A stretch of 64,000 bases of DNA from Acanthaster planci (GCF_001949145.1 NW_019091376.1:1606314-1670313); one strand, 5' to 3'. Numbered from the stretch's first letter, positions 25,270-55,824 are shown. Notes: generated by a model not told the origin, from the sequence alone. A program made the numbers and translations.

Positions 25270-28200
25270 CTAGACTTGTTGACCAGGATAAGGTGCTGGT
25301 TGGCCGGGTGGGTAGACCGGCTGCCCGGTCGGTTGCATGGCCATAGGGGGTTGTTGTTGCTGCTGCTGAGTCTGGGACACAACTTTGTACGAGGTCTGTG
25401 GTTGGGTTTTCTTGCAGCAGCAGTGGTAGCAGATACATCCCACGCAGACGCAGATCAGCACCACGACCAAGATGGCGCCCACGATGATGCCAATGAGCGC
25501 ACCAGTGGCAAGACCAAGGAATTTGTTGATAGTGTCACCGAAGTTACCTGGGAGGGCAGGGACAAACAAAATTTTTTTGTGGTAGTTCACTTCAAAATTC
25601 TTCCGAGGATTTGCAAGAGTGGAAATAGTCTTCAGTCTATTTCAATCCACGTATCTCATCGCAGAAAAATATCATCAAGCCCGTCATCACCCAAACAGAG
25701 TGAAAGTTAACACCGTCTCCCTATTCATCAACGTGCAACTTTACCGTGTATAAGTATACATATGTGGGCTGGCGATGAGGTCTGTATATGAACGTCTATG
25801 TCCCCGAGGGAGTAATTAGAAGAGGGTCCTATTTCCCGAGGCCGAAGGAAATAAGACCCTCTTCTGGTCTTCCACAGGCCCGAGGGGGCATGAGCGTGCA
25901 CTAGTGACCAAATTTGGCCAGTCCATATGTGTATTAAGTTATAACACACCTCAAACTAGAAAAATATTCCTTCAGGGTTTTAAGTGTTTAAATCCAACTT
26001 TTAAGAGCACTTCAAAAATTGCAAAAAAATTGAAGGTTCATGAAATTGAGCTTCCCTCGACGCAGCCTAATTTGCTATACTCAACAAGGAAAATAATTCT
26101 TCCAGGGTTTCAACTGTTTAAATTAAACTTTTCACTCAGTACCATTTCAAAAATTACATAAAATGAACGTTCCATTTAGTTTTTTTATAGACGCAGTCTA
26201 ATTTTGAGTTAATGTATACAACTAGGAAACGAAATCTTCCAGGGCTTTAACTGTTTCAATACGGGCGTTTCACAATAGCGTGCCACCAAGAGTTTGCAAC
26301 ACGTTGGCCAATCACAATGCGCAAAATCCAATACGCATTTGGAAAGCTTCGACAGATTTCGCATCCTCTTGGGGTGCGTTACTGTGAATCGCCCGTATTC
26401 AACGTTTTAAAATGAGCCATAACCAGTCAAAAAGGTTTAAGACTAGTACCTGATCAGGCACTAGTCTCTTGAATGGATGCACGCGCAATGTCTAGGCGCG
26501 TGTCGAGTCACGCTGACGCCAAATTCAGGTATTAGCCCATATTAGTGAACTGCCCTTGACCGTATTTCAGCCAACCAGGATAACGAACCAGGAAGAGGTG
26601 TGTTATAACATTTGTTACTATACCTCATACATATTCACGACGGATCGCCGAACTCTCATTGGTGCATTCACGGGCCCGCACCAGCAGCTATTTTGCTGTT
26701 TGTCAAGCGTACATGCGATCGTTCACGGAAGGAGTAAATACGCATGCGTTTTAAACTGTCGCCCGGCTTACCTGGGCGACAGTTAAAAACGCATGTGCAG
26801 TAGCAGAAAATCTAGGAACTGTCGCCCGGGTGTACTGGTTTCATCTGCATGCATTCTTGTATGTAAAATAAACCGATGTAAATCGAAAGAAATGAAGTGT
26901 TCGTGTTTCGATCTTCGGAAGAAAATAAAAAATTCGGGGACCCAAATTAATGATAACGTTTTTATTTTTAGCGGTTATTAAATAACATATGTATGTGGTA
27001 TAGTAAAACAAATATAACATGGTTTACTTCCGTTAGACAGTCGATGTTAGCTCCCCAAGGGATTGGGAGTTGACAAACTAGTTCCCTAGGCGAAGCCAAA
27101 GCAAACTATGTTATATTTGTATGATAATACTGCCCGCTGAGAATTGATAATGCCCGCAGAGTAACTCATGCGCTGGCTGGCACCTGGCTACAAGACTAAT
27201 CGATTCTGATTGGTCAATAGTCTGTGTGGAAGCGGCTCGCCCCGCGCGCGTTAATTGGACAACGGACGGGGATGTTTGGGACAAGGAGAGTAAAATTCTA
27301 GAACAGAAATCCATCATATACTTACTTCTTTTGACTCTCTGACCAAAAGGATGTTATATCAATGAGAATAATGCTGGACCTGTCTTAAACTGAAGTTTAA
27401 CACTGGCTCAGGAGACTGAACGCTGATAATGCTCTTGCTGCGGCTCGGCAGTCACACATAATTTCGTAAAGGGCCACACATGTGGATTTTGAATAAAAAC
27501 TGGTTTTCGAGAAATCGTCCGAGAAGCTTCTTCGCTTTCAAAAATACTAATATGGAACGAGTCTAGGCAGTGCGAAAACCTCAAATGACTCTTTGAGAGA
27601 AACTTTTTCCTGAACCAAGAAATTGAAATGAACTCAGTGGTTTATTAGCTGAAAGCAATTAGTGAAGATGTGTTCCTGTTCGTGAAATTGAAAATCCCTG
27701 TTTTACTAGTTTTTAAACCTTTTGTGCAGTTTATTCTTCCAGAAGGAAGGGGCACACGTGTTCCCGCGCGGAACTGTTACATTGTGACAAAGATGTGTGG
27801 TTCTTCGTGAAAACGATAATCTTCTTGACGTACTCTGTGACGTATCGACATTTTGGCCCCTAACAATATGTATGTAATTGAAATCCAAAACATGCTACCT
27901 TCGACATGCGTGGTTCTTCGTGAAAACGATGACGATTTATTCCCTTATTAATCTTGGCTTTATTGATAATGTTTATTAATGTTAATTAAACCAAGAAAAG
28001 GCGGAGTACATGTAAGACTTTACGCCCAATGTAAATAATACTTACTGACAAGGTCTTCATCACTATAGTCACCGCAGTTATCGAAGTTGTTGTTTTTGAG
28101 GTTTTTGTCAATGCAACGTTTATTGTTGCACTCAAATTCGTCCGAATCACAGGACACTGAAAAGAATCGAGAAACCAAGGCGTTAAGATTTACTATTTTA

Positions 28201-31200
28201 ATGAGCAAGGAGAGCTGGGACTGGCCAAATTGTTTGGGTCGGTAAACGACTTCTGAAGTTGTTTTGATTGAGAAAAGTTGGGAAATATGCAACACCACGT
28301 GGCTAACGATTCTGAGCGACAGGGTTATTCGGGAGTTAAAATTCAGAAACAGTCGAGGTCAGTTTATGAGACACTTCAGCATTAATACAAGTCTTTTAGT
28401 GGTGAACTTACTAAAGTCCTCGATTCTCTTGAAGGATGTGTAAGTGGTGTAAAAACCTTTTCCTTTTGAGGATGAATCGGTCTTGAACTTCAAAGTAACG
28501 GCATTTGTTGAAGAAACAATATCCGCGTCATCGTTGCCACAAATCACCCTTAGAGTCGAAGAGACGTCAACTGACTTTCCCTCATAGACCTGCAGGTAGT
28601 CCTCCTTACAACCCTGTCCGCCCTTGATGTCGACCGTACTGAAGGTGAGTAAGATCTGTCGACCGATGTCGGCTGTGATAACGACCGTGCAATTCACGTT
28701 ATTATCGTAGTATACACGAGACTGGGAGTCCAGATTGCCCCCCGAGCGGCCAGCATTGATGGTTCCACCGCACTGTTCGCTCATGTGCTCTGCTGTAGTT
28801 CAAGGATGACAATAGCAATTCATGAGCATATGCGAAAAAAAAAGGAAACTGAATGCATATAAACCTGTCTGACTCATGGGTACATACGGTGCAGTGAACA
28901 GTTGACTTTGGATCTTGCATTATGTATCGACAAGTCAAGAGAAGAATGCAAAGGCATTACAATGTGAGGCCATGGGGCGGGAGCATTAAAAGGAAGAGAA
29001 AGAAATGAAACTAAAAAGGTGACAAGTGCTGAGAGCCCCTCCCTAGAATTCTCACCTCCCGATCGCTCATAGTTTGTCAGTTTTCTGCTGTTGAGTGCCC
29101 CCCCCAAAAAAAAATAAGGGGAAAAATCCTTGCAACCGCCTGCCATGTGTGAAACCAAATTTAAGGTATTGTCACTCGTTCATCTAAATAAAAAAGTAAG
29201 GGAACCCTGGGGTAGACTACAGAATTATTTTCCCCCGATTTTCCCCAAATATGGAGCTTTCATGCGTTTTTTTTAATTATTATTATTGTTTTTAGGCGTA
29301 ATTCCTCTCTAAAAATACAATGTTTTAGTTTAGATTTCCACTTAGTTTTCTCCGAAGTGTGTCGGGGTGTTTGTCTGCTCCTCGTCTGTTATTAAGACTC
29401 ATCAACTGGCAAATTAATTCTCAAAACGTTACGTTGTTGGCGTGACTAGTTGTGGTTCGTGCGTTCCAGCAACTCGTTTTGTGAGCGCCCTCTCGTGTAT
29501 CAACAACACAACAACGTCTTGACGAAGACTAGGGTCCCAGGTGTACGTAAACAGTTGAAAGGAAGTTCTAACTTTACTAAGCCTGTTTGTTGACATTGTG
29601 TTATAATCATGGGTGTCAGTGTTCCTTACATTATAACATTTTATATTCAGAGGCAGATAACTGTGGGTTTTTTTTTTCAAAATTACCCATTAGAATACAC
29701 AAGTGATATTTATAATGATCATATACAGATAAAGTGTTGAATTTATTAGATAACTGGTTCAGATGATCTTGAAATCCACAGCCATTGCTGAATCACGAGC
29801 ACTTTTTCAAGGTAAGTTCTATCTGTAGGAAGTGTAGTATATTGAAGGTGAGGCAAGGAAAACGTAATACGGGATGGGGCAAAATATCAAAGTCTTTTAA
29901 GAACGCCAAGGTTGAGAGAAATAACTTTCTGGCAATAATTTTCCATGTCTAAGTATCATCTACAATGACGCCCAGGAATTGACAAGAATCGACCTTTTCA
30001 ATGAGGTTATTGTTAAAACGAATTTTAATGTTTTATCTACCGTTTGATCAGCAAAATCCATCGAATGTGTTTTCTTATAATTCAAGTACAATTTCTTTCA
30101 AACAAACCATTCAAATTCACCAGTTAGTTCAGGGTTCAAATCAGTAATGCCTTTCGATCAGACTAGCAAGTCAACGATATGCCTCTGGGAGTGATAATCT
30201 TGGTTTTTAAATTCACATAGTATTTTTTCGCCTGCCTCTAGCAAGATTTGATCGAGCTTGGAAAGAATGATGTCATCATTTTGTATTTGAAAGCACGCTC
30301 GCCATTCTGATGCGTAGCACTAGCATGATGTGTTGAGTCATTGGTGAGTGATGTTGTCTTTCTGTTTTGAAAGACAAAAAATGTGCGTACATTTTCAATC
30401 AAAGGTTCTCAGAATGCAAGCACAAAGCGTCAACGAATCAAATAAGTTTTCCCTAAAATATCAAAAGAAAGATTCTCTTAAATGATGTAATAATGGATAC
30501 TGCATACAGCAGAGGCGATATATAAAGTCATGTGCGGAGATACATGAACAACATTAACATATTGTTTTAGCGAGATAACGCGACAGACATTGCGCTGTTT
30601 ATTTTTTGTTTTCTGATCTGCATTGTGCGAATTGCTCGTGTCCATGGGCTGGCCTTATATACATCACTTTTTCTCTGTCACATAATGGAGGAGGGAACCG
30701 AGCATTATGCCTGCTATGAGCGATTAAACCTGTTATTTATTAAATACATTGTAAAACACCGTCGCGGTGTCAGACATTTTGATTGGAAAAAAATTTGGGT
30801 TTTAAATAATAATTAGGCCTATGTTTAATATGTTGACTCTAAAGCTGACCAATTTTCCTATGAAATTAGCCATTCAAAGTGCCGTTTTTCTTAAGTGAAA
30901 GCATGTCAGTTATTGGGATTCTATTTTCATTCAAATAAACACAAGAACTCCATCAGGCTGCCTACACGGAATCCATTCACTACCTCATAGCCAATGTGTT
31001 TGGAAGTATTCGCCTCTTCTTGTACGCTCTGAGATACCTAACGTGAAAGATCTGCCTGTTGTCAGGACGCAGGACTATTACAGCATGCATTACGGAGTCG
31101 CCTTAAATGAATATGTTTTATTCTTAGGCAATGAGGAGCCACTCCCCTGCTTAAATGCATCTCTGGAGAGTGGAGGCATTTTTCTACCTCCGTTCACGAT

Positions 31201-31483
31201 GAATTTCTTTTTCAAACAATATTTTCATGAATAGTATAATTACATCAGCCGTTCTTGGCCAAACATCTTATGAAGAGTGAGAAACCACTAGGGCGTCACT
31301 CACATATTTTCTCAATGTTGCTAGACATTAAAAAGAATTATCATGATAATACATAACTGATACATAAAGAAAATTCGATTTCAGAGAAGAAATGGTTTAG
31401 TATTCCCCTTACGTACTATAGGCGTTCCCAGCTCCAACGAGAAGCATTAGAATCCCAGCAATGACTCCACGAGGATTTGCCAT
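25270..31483 (-). CDS. Gene C: CUB + LDLa type I membrane protein, paralogue of gene A
   Basis: Four exons on the minus strand: 31417-31483 (signal peptide, LMLLVGAGNAY), 28412-28789 (CUB), 28046-28156 (LDLa) and 25270-25547 (membrane helix and tail). They total 277 codons plus stop, GT-AG, phase 1-1 throughout. The signal peptide shares the core MLLxGAGNA with gene A. The CUB has four cysteines and the GCKEDYLQVYEG turn. The LDLa again has four cysteines (DEFECNNKRCID matches gene A). The helix is followed by VGCICYHCCCKK, then a glutamine run and PTGQPVYPPGQPAPYPG. A and C are thus close paralogues in opposite orientation. The exon 1 donor (GTACGTAAG) could also be read 4 bp further on, but only the first keeps phase 1. 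Intron 3 (25548-28045) is full of palindromic repeats. Confidence 0.87.
25945..26257. repeat. Degenerate tandem repeat, about 130-bp unit, ~2.5 copies
   Basis: The word CTTCCAGGGTTTCAACTGTTT and its variants recur at about 25975, 26100 and 26240, each preceded by an ACTAGGAAA-like word and followed by an AT-rich stretch. The period is roughly 128-137 bp. It lies in intron 3 of gene C and stops where a MITE begins. Confidence 0.6.
26258..26399. mobile_element. AATACGGGC-ended foldback MITE, copy 2
   Basis: 142 bp, starting AATACGGGCG and ending CGCCCGTATT, sharing AAGAGTTTGCAA and TTGGCCAATCACAATGCGC with 20207-20380. The right arm is less complete than in the other copy. Confidence 0.8.
26734..27125. 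repeat. Two strong hairpin-forming inverted repeats
   Basis: At about 26734-26795, ACTGTCGCCC and GGGCGACAGT pair within longer arms ending in GCATGCG/CGCATG. At about 27005-27122, CAAATATAACAT pairs with ATGTTATATTTG around a core with GGCGAAGCC. A third hairpin at 25815-25865 pairs AGAAGAGGGTC with GACCCTCTTCT. All lie in intron 3 of gene C. They look like palindromic MITE remnants. Confidence 0.65.
27121..27450. repeat. TAATGCCCGC repeat family, copy 1
   Basis: It shares GATAATGCCCGC, TGATTGGTCAA and AGTCTGTGTG, in the same order, with 44040-44290 and 57950-58440. No coding sense was found. Limits are approximate. Confidence 0.6.
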
Positions 31484-32803
31484 GTCGTGATGATGTCGGC
31501 CACTAATTCCCTGTCAGTCTTCTAAGTGAAAATTTTTCGCCAAAAGATATCTTTGGTCCAGAAGGCTCACACTTAATACCAGAATACAGAAGTCCGGCAA
31601 GCTGTATGGGGCGATGTTTCGCTGCCGGGCGTCGTTCGTCGAGATGCATTCATTATTATACCCGAACACATGTATAATGTATATGTACAGGGTGGCTTGT
31701 AAGGTTGACGCTGCTTTGCAGCAGGCAGGCTAGAGCACGGTTCTCTTCTTGGCCACGCCCTGCTATCTTAAAGGGGCACTCAATCAAATCTTTTACTCTG
31801 TGCCACACAAGATGAGAGTATGCAGTGCGCGCCTTAAACAGAAATAACCTTAACTATACCGAATCCAACCTTCTCCTTATGGTTTAGTCCTTCTAATACA
31901 ACTTATTTCAAGAGAATAATCAAAAGAACCTTTTTTTCTTTAAATACTTCGTCCTTTTGAATTCATCACCAGTCGATGGGTCTCTGGCTTTGTGGTTGCC
32001 ACAAAAATGGAAAACAGTTTGATCTACTGAACTCTTCAGGTTTGATTCCTTTTTCCCCTTGAAGTTTGGTTTGCGCAACAGACATCACACCAGTAGCGTG
32101 TGCAGGTTTTGAGTCCGAGGACAGACATTTTTTCCCATCTATTATTTAAAAAGAAGCATAATATTACCAAACAAAATTTGTAGGACTAGATTTGTTAAGC
32201 TAATCATATTTTCTGTCTATACCTCATTTGTTTTTGCATTTAATCCACACATTTTCTCATTTAATTTTTTTCATTTCCTCCAGAATACAATGACGTCAGT
32301 TGCTCTGGAAATTCAGTATTTTCATGCCTTAAACAAGGAAATAAATATTATTAAATTTTGTGTGATCCCAATTAGGCGATATTAATTAAAACGTTGGATG
32401 AAACTTCTGGCCCAAAGGCTATCTGAAAGGTAGTTGAAATATTGCTGGCAATTATCGGTAATTACATGCACCTGTAACTGCAAACAGATATCTGTTTATG
32501 AATGCACTTTGGATCTCATCGAGTGATTTCTGGTTCTGAACAGGAACGGAAAACAAACTGCGCATCACAATGTCCACATCATAATGAATGCAGTAGGTCC
32601 CTCAAAGTGGGCGGGGCTTCTGCTTTGCACAGGGACTGGCCTTGCATGTGTTTTTTTTTCAAAAAGGAACAAAACAAACGAAAACATACAAACCAACCCT
32701 AAACATGCCAGCCACGGGTCACGCCAAAAATACGTATTATACTGTGATTACAGGGTCGACCCAGCGTTCAAATTAATTACAATCGATCATAGTATGATAA
32801 TGG

Positions 32804-33001
32804 TGAATGACAATGTCATCCCTATAGGACGCCATTTCTGAGTTGAAACGAGTCCGCTTCACCTTGTGCGTCTAGCCTGACAAAGTAGGCCCTACGTGTA
32901 CATGAATGACAATGTCATCCCTATAGGACGCCATTTCTGAGTTGAAACGAGTCCGCTTCACCTTGTGCGTCTAGCCTGACAAAGTAGGCCCTACGTGTAC
33001 A
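32804..33001. repeat. Perfect 99-bp tandem duplication
   Basis: 32804-32902 and 32903-33001 are identical base for base, so the duplication is very recent or an assembly artefact. Neither copy codes for anything recognised. Confidence 0.95.
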
Positions 33002-36000
33002 TTCAGAACAAGAGTCGTTGCTTTGTGCATTTTTTTTATGTACGCGTGTGTATAATGTCCCTATGACATGGCAGTGGAAAATGCATAAACTGATAACTAC
33101 ATGTACATGTGCGTGCACGAACATATTCTGCAAAATACACGGTGGAAGGGGTTGGGGAGTATACAGGAAAGGAACAAAAAATCATTGGGGAAAAATGCTC
33201 AACCTGCGTTATATTTCAGCTTCTGCTGTATCAGATGAGTAAGATGGAAAATACACTGCAAAATGTTCTATATGCTCGCTCTTTCTTTTTTAATTTGATA
33301 AAACCAAACGTTCGCTAGTTTTAGCCTTCTTAATAATATACGATCATAGCCCACTGCCATTTTTGGGTTGTCATGTTTTGCTGGGTTTATCATGCGATTG
33401 TGGGAAAAAACCCTCAAGATTGATGTCATTTAAATATCAATTGAGAAATCAAGACGTTGGACGTTTTCCTTCTAGCTTTGCTTGTTCGGTTTATGCAGTG
33501 ACGTAAATTTGTGCCTGAAAGTTTGGGGATGGGGGATGGGAAAGGTGGGGGGTGTGACTTTCCCGACCACAGACATTTGAAAACAGGGTGGGGGCAGACT
33601 GTGACACTATATGACACTATAAAGAGGTTGATGCTCATTCTATTGATGTACATCTGTAATATTTATTCAGAATGGCATATTTATGACTTTTCAAATTTGT
33701 TTTCTCTGAGTGATATTTAATGCATTTTAGTCGGTGGATGTCTGAAGAATTCTTCAAAATCTGCTCTAATTTTTTGCTCACCACAGAAATGTGGGGATAA
33801 TTCAGTAGCCCACCCCCCCCAAAAAAAAGTGGGAATATATATCCCCCCATCCCCTGGGATTTACGCCCATGGGTTTATGTTTGTTTTCATGTTTTTGTTT
33901 TTGTTGTTTTAAATCTGTTCTGGTGGGGCTGCTTTGTGGTCAGCTAAGCAGCCATTGGTCAAAGGTGTAAAGCAAACCTGCTTAGCTGCAGAAAAGCTAA
34001 TGCCAGAGACTATTTCCCTATAATTTCCTTTGTCTTAATCAACTTGCGATGCAATTTTTGCTATTATTAATGAAATTACAACAGTGCAATGCTTTATGAA
34101 GTTTTCTTTTTAGTAACAAATTGATCATTAACAAAACAAGAAATTATGTGCACAGGTGCAAAATCTGTTTTCGCAATTTGAATGCTTTAGGAACGTACAT
34201 GTTCATTGCCAAACCATGAATTATGGTTCTATTGTGAGTTACTCACAAGATACTCTTGAATTTTTTCCTGCATTTTGTAAGTTTTATTTCATTGTAATTA
34301 TTCCAATATGTTTATTCTTTTATAGTTTTCCTTTCTTGACATTTTGATTTTCCTGACTGCTTGAACTGTGGTTCCAATTTTACTTTGAACCTATAGAGAA
34401 TAATCCGAGAAGTGATGTCATCATTACCTCACTTCTGTAGTTTTAAAAGGTATCCTTTTGACAACAAACTTCACACTGATCATGCTGCAAAAAACAGCTT
34501 TTAGAATTACATCATTATGTCAGCCTACGTCACATGATCGGGCCAGGAATTTGCAATGCACACCTCTACATACAAAGTATATGCACATCCAAACAGACTG
34601 GGCGCAAAGTTTTTGTATGCACACGCCCCATACGGGCAGAGATTTATACAAATGGGTCTGAACTTTGTTCCTAGCTTATCAGTTGGATGATGCCCCTGTT
34701 TAGCCCCGTCCCCTGGGTCTTAAATTTGGACAATTAGTAATACATGTATTACTGTCAGAGTCAACTCCGCCCATTTGGAACCTGCTGTTTTTCCGCGTAG
34801 GGCCCATGGGATGGATTGTAAGCTGACCTGATTCTCTACAAATTTCCACTGACATCTGTTACATGAGGATGACATTCCTCTCATCTCAGAACAGACGTGT
34901 GAGTACACCACTGATCGGAGATCAAAATGAACATTGTCTCCCAAAATGCCAAACAGGGCTGAACCACTGCAACCGTATGCAAAGCCAAGTTTGCAAGGAC
35001 GGCATCCATGCGAGGAACTCCACAAGACAAAGACTTTGATTGGAATTGCCTACAATTGCAACGGCATGTGATACCAGGAGTGTGGCCAAAACTATGGGGC
35101 AAATAGTACACGCAAACGTTCAGTACCAACACTTGTATTCATCACTATGGGCACAACACAAATTTGACTGCACTGGTAATGGTGGCCAGTAATGGAGACT
35201 TCTCGAAAATATTGGTTGAGCCACTGCTCCTTGAGCATCATCATAAAAACCACTCCAGATCACCACATATCTCAATTTTATTACATTTATGCATAAGTGA
35301 CCAAATGTGTCATATTTATTAAAAACAGGATTGCCAGGGACATTTTTTTTGTACATTTCCAGTTTTGTTTAAATTTGTCTCCAAGTTGAGGGTTCAAACC
35401 ACATGCACATAAACTTTCCCAATTGACAATAATCAAGTAACATTGATCACTTCTGTGGAAGATTAGCACAGATGTACATCTCTCTTGATGCCACAGTCCA
35501 TAGTTTGAAGTTTGATAATCCCACTCAGAAAATTACATTTCTTCACTCACAGTTGAGGGGATCACACAGAGCCTCCAAGCTCTTGCGATATTGTACAAAT
35601 TAGAGGTGAAAATTATATTCTGAAGTCATTTCCCTGAAGCCTCCAGCCAGTGAATTTCTCTGATATGAGAGCATTTATTTAGTGATTACTGATGTATGAT
35701 GTTTCACCCTCACGGCTGTCAGGTTTTGAACAAGCAGAGATTAACCCTAACCCTCCTCAATCCTTCACCTGTTGAAGGACTGAGGAGTGTTAGGGTTAAT
35801 GACTTCTCACAATGGTCACAAATTCAGGGGGATCTCTGGGAAACAGTAGGGAACTTCTCTCTGCAGTGTCTCACCATCAGCTCAATTGGTGTCTGTGCCG
35901 GTGAGCGGGGAAAATGCCAGTATTTTTGAGGAGGACAGATGAGAATTCTGACGGTGTCACCTCGACATGTCTTCCACCCTTGCTCGCTTGGCTGCAATCT

Positions 36001-36754
36001 CCATGTCCTATTTCAACACACCGCAGGGTGGGGGAAAAAAGATATGTATCATGTATTGATACTTTCCGTCGAAATAAAGGCATTTCTTGCTGTGAAATCT
36101 TGGAAAACTCTTTCACAATGAGACAGATGTTCCAAAAATCAAAGAAATGCATGTCATCCAAGTAATTCTTTGTTTACTCAAATCTGAATCCTTTTTTGAT
36201 AACAAATTTTTAGATCTGCCCCTGAAAACTGTGTAAAAGTGAATAAACAGACAAAACCCCACATTGCACTGGCCTCTCAAGGCCGGGACCCATCAAATTC
36301 CATCAAACCCAGCGGGACATTTGGTGGAATCGAGACAGGTATGGCTGAAGACCCATCGGGTCAAAAGTGTAGCATGCAACACAAAGCCAGAAGACTGCAA
36401 AGCATATAAAATCGTAGTCAAGCCGAACTCAGGCCAAAGGACCTTTGAGTTTACAATCTTTATCCCGTCCAAACCCTGGGCCTTTTCTTGTGACTCCCTG
36501 CTGCTGTAGCGTATAATGCTAACATTGGCTGCTTCAAGTGGTACAGTGAAACTAGCCCCCTTTTTTCATAAAGCATTCTATTTTTAGAATACTCCATAGG
36601 GGTCACTAGAGGAGGCCGTTTTTACCACATAACACCACGACATAAACCATTCAATAATTTTTTTATAACACTTTCCCACACATTCTGCTTGATTTCAGAG
36701 ATACCTGATTAATTTAAACACAATAAGGTGTTTCTATTATGAAAATGAAATTTG

Positions 36755-36901
36755 TTAACACTTTCCAAAATTTCCTCTTTGTAAAATGTTCGAACTTAGA
36801 TTTGAAATAAATGCCATGTGATTAGTTCTCAGCCAATCAAGATACAGAATCTGTGGACGAGGTCTTACAAAGTAGTTTGAATGCATTACATCTATACTGA
36901 C
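36755..36901 (-). other. DHX35: Alternative C-terminal read-through of the last DHX35 exon
   Basis: If the weak donor GTCAGT at 36901 is skipped, exon 16 stays open for 48 more codons to a TAA at 36755. The added residues (after YQYGT) do not look like the short basic DHX35 tail I expect, so splicing to another exon is more likely. One candidate acceptor lies near 36513, where CAGCAG opens a short basic frame, but I cannot confirm it. Confidence 0.3.
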
Positions 36902-54463
<17,562 letters not shown>

Positions 54464-54611
54464 GTCCAAAGCTCATCCACAACTCAAACACATCAAAGAC
54501 GTAGGCCTATTGATTCATTCAAGTTCATGAAGTTCAACAACAGACATGATCAAGCATGGTTGATAGTTGTGACTAATGATAGGGCGCCCTCAAGTGACTG
54601 GTTCGGAGCTG

Positions 54612-55743
54612 ATTTGTATGTAGTCTGGTTCCGTGCCCAAAGATTCCCTGACGACTCTTAATAAAAAAAAATCTTAGGAGTCTGGACCAGTTGATCAGTT
54701 GCCATAGACAACAGTGATAAATATCTCCAGTTCAAAAAAATCAGGAAAAATACAAGTTTCACAGGCGTTCAAGACACATATCGAATTAGAGCTCACTTCC
54801 TCATCTTTTATTTTCCTTTCAATTTTCAGTGGCTTAATCGATGAGTTTTGAAGATATTTCTCTCCAGAGAAAATCACCCCTCAAAACAGTCAGGAGGCCA
54901 GGCCCACCACATTTTGGAATTTGATGCCTACACTCCATGGCAAAATATTGCAATTTGGAGGACCCTGTTTGGTCCAATACTTTCAGAAATAAAAGTTGAC
55001 AGTCCTGCCCCTGCATTTTATCCACCTTTTAAAACCACCTAGTCCACGTGACTCAAAAGGCTCTAATAGCAGAAAATTTGACAGCCTGCAAGCTTAGGTC
55101 AGGCCGCACCTGCAACCCACGGAAACAGATATGATGCCATGGTCAGGGGTCACCGCGAGAGGTGTTTTCGATTTCATTACAGTTGTGCACCTAGATGTGG
55201 GCATTACATTTTGCATTTTGCCCAGCATTGATTTCTGCCCATTTGGCGACCTTCGATTTCAGTGTAAAGTCAAATTTATGTGGGATTAACAGGTGGTATA
55301 CTAGTTTTTATGTTCAACAGCTCCCCTACCTCCCCGGGAATAACCGAACATCAACGGTATGCCTAATATAGACGGGACGACTTCGGAATATTTTGGCTAT
55401 TTCTAGAAAAAAATTCCTCCAGTCTTGGTCACGTGGACATGGATGATAGCGGACCCTTGGTCGTTTTCCAATACTCAACTTCGGCTCCGTCTCAGGCTTC
55501 AACTGTTTTTTAACTAGCTGACTTTAAAGCTGTAAGCTCAGTAATTCGTCTAATAGTGCCACAAAGTATCAAATAAGATGTAAGAGAGCCAAATATTATA
55601 GTAATTCAATGTAATTTAAGTGCTTCGGGCCCACAATCGGGGATCGGTTTTGGGAACGAAGCCGAAGTTGAGTATTGGAAAACGGCCCTTGATTCGCAGA
55701 GTAGTCAGAATCGTCAAGTCTGGTATCCAGACTAATTTGCATG
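54612..55743. mobile_element. Mutator-like non-autonomous element, copy 1 (with nested inserts)
   Basis: The element (54621-55734) starts TAGTCTGGTTCC and ends GGTATCCAGACTA. Flanks ATTTGTATG and ATTTGCATG form a 9-bp target duplication with one mismatch. Compared with the shorter copy at 61047-61564 (inverted) it carries two extra blocks, at about 54675-55090 and 55459-55688, read here as nested insertions. No transposase was seen. Confidence 0.82.
55459..55688. mobile_element. MITE nested in the Mutator-like element
   Basis: Arms of about 26 bp (CCAATACTCAACTTCGGCT and its complement) bound a 230-bp block missing from the other Mutator-like copy. CCCTTG is present on both sides as a likely target duplication. 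Confidence 0.75.
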
Positions 55744-55824
55744 TTGGGGACGCGTGTTTCTTATTCACAACCGTCTGGGGATTTGGGGACACACTTTAGA
55801 GATCATAAGGATGCACTCCGTGAA

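Larger units (their letters stand above)
31484..36901. other. Region between gene C and DHX35, no further gene recognised
   Basis: The part just above 31483 should hold the promoter and 5' UTR of gene C. The part just below 36902 should hold the end of DHX35. Apart from a 99-bp duplication (32804-33001) and telomere-like CCCTAACC words near 35750 I see nothing coding. A minus-strand AATAAA at 35278-35283 could serve DHX35 if its last exon lies in 35.3-36.7 kb. Confidence 0.4.

Noticed and set aside
35740-35800. TTAACCCTAACCC and GTTAGGGTTAA words, considered as an interstitial telomere
   Set aside because: Only one or two repeats on each side of a short palindrome; not a telomere array.
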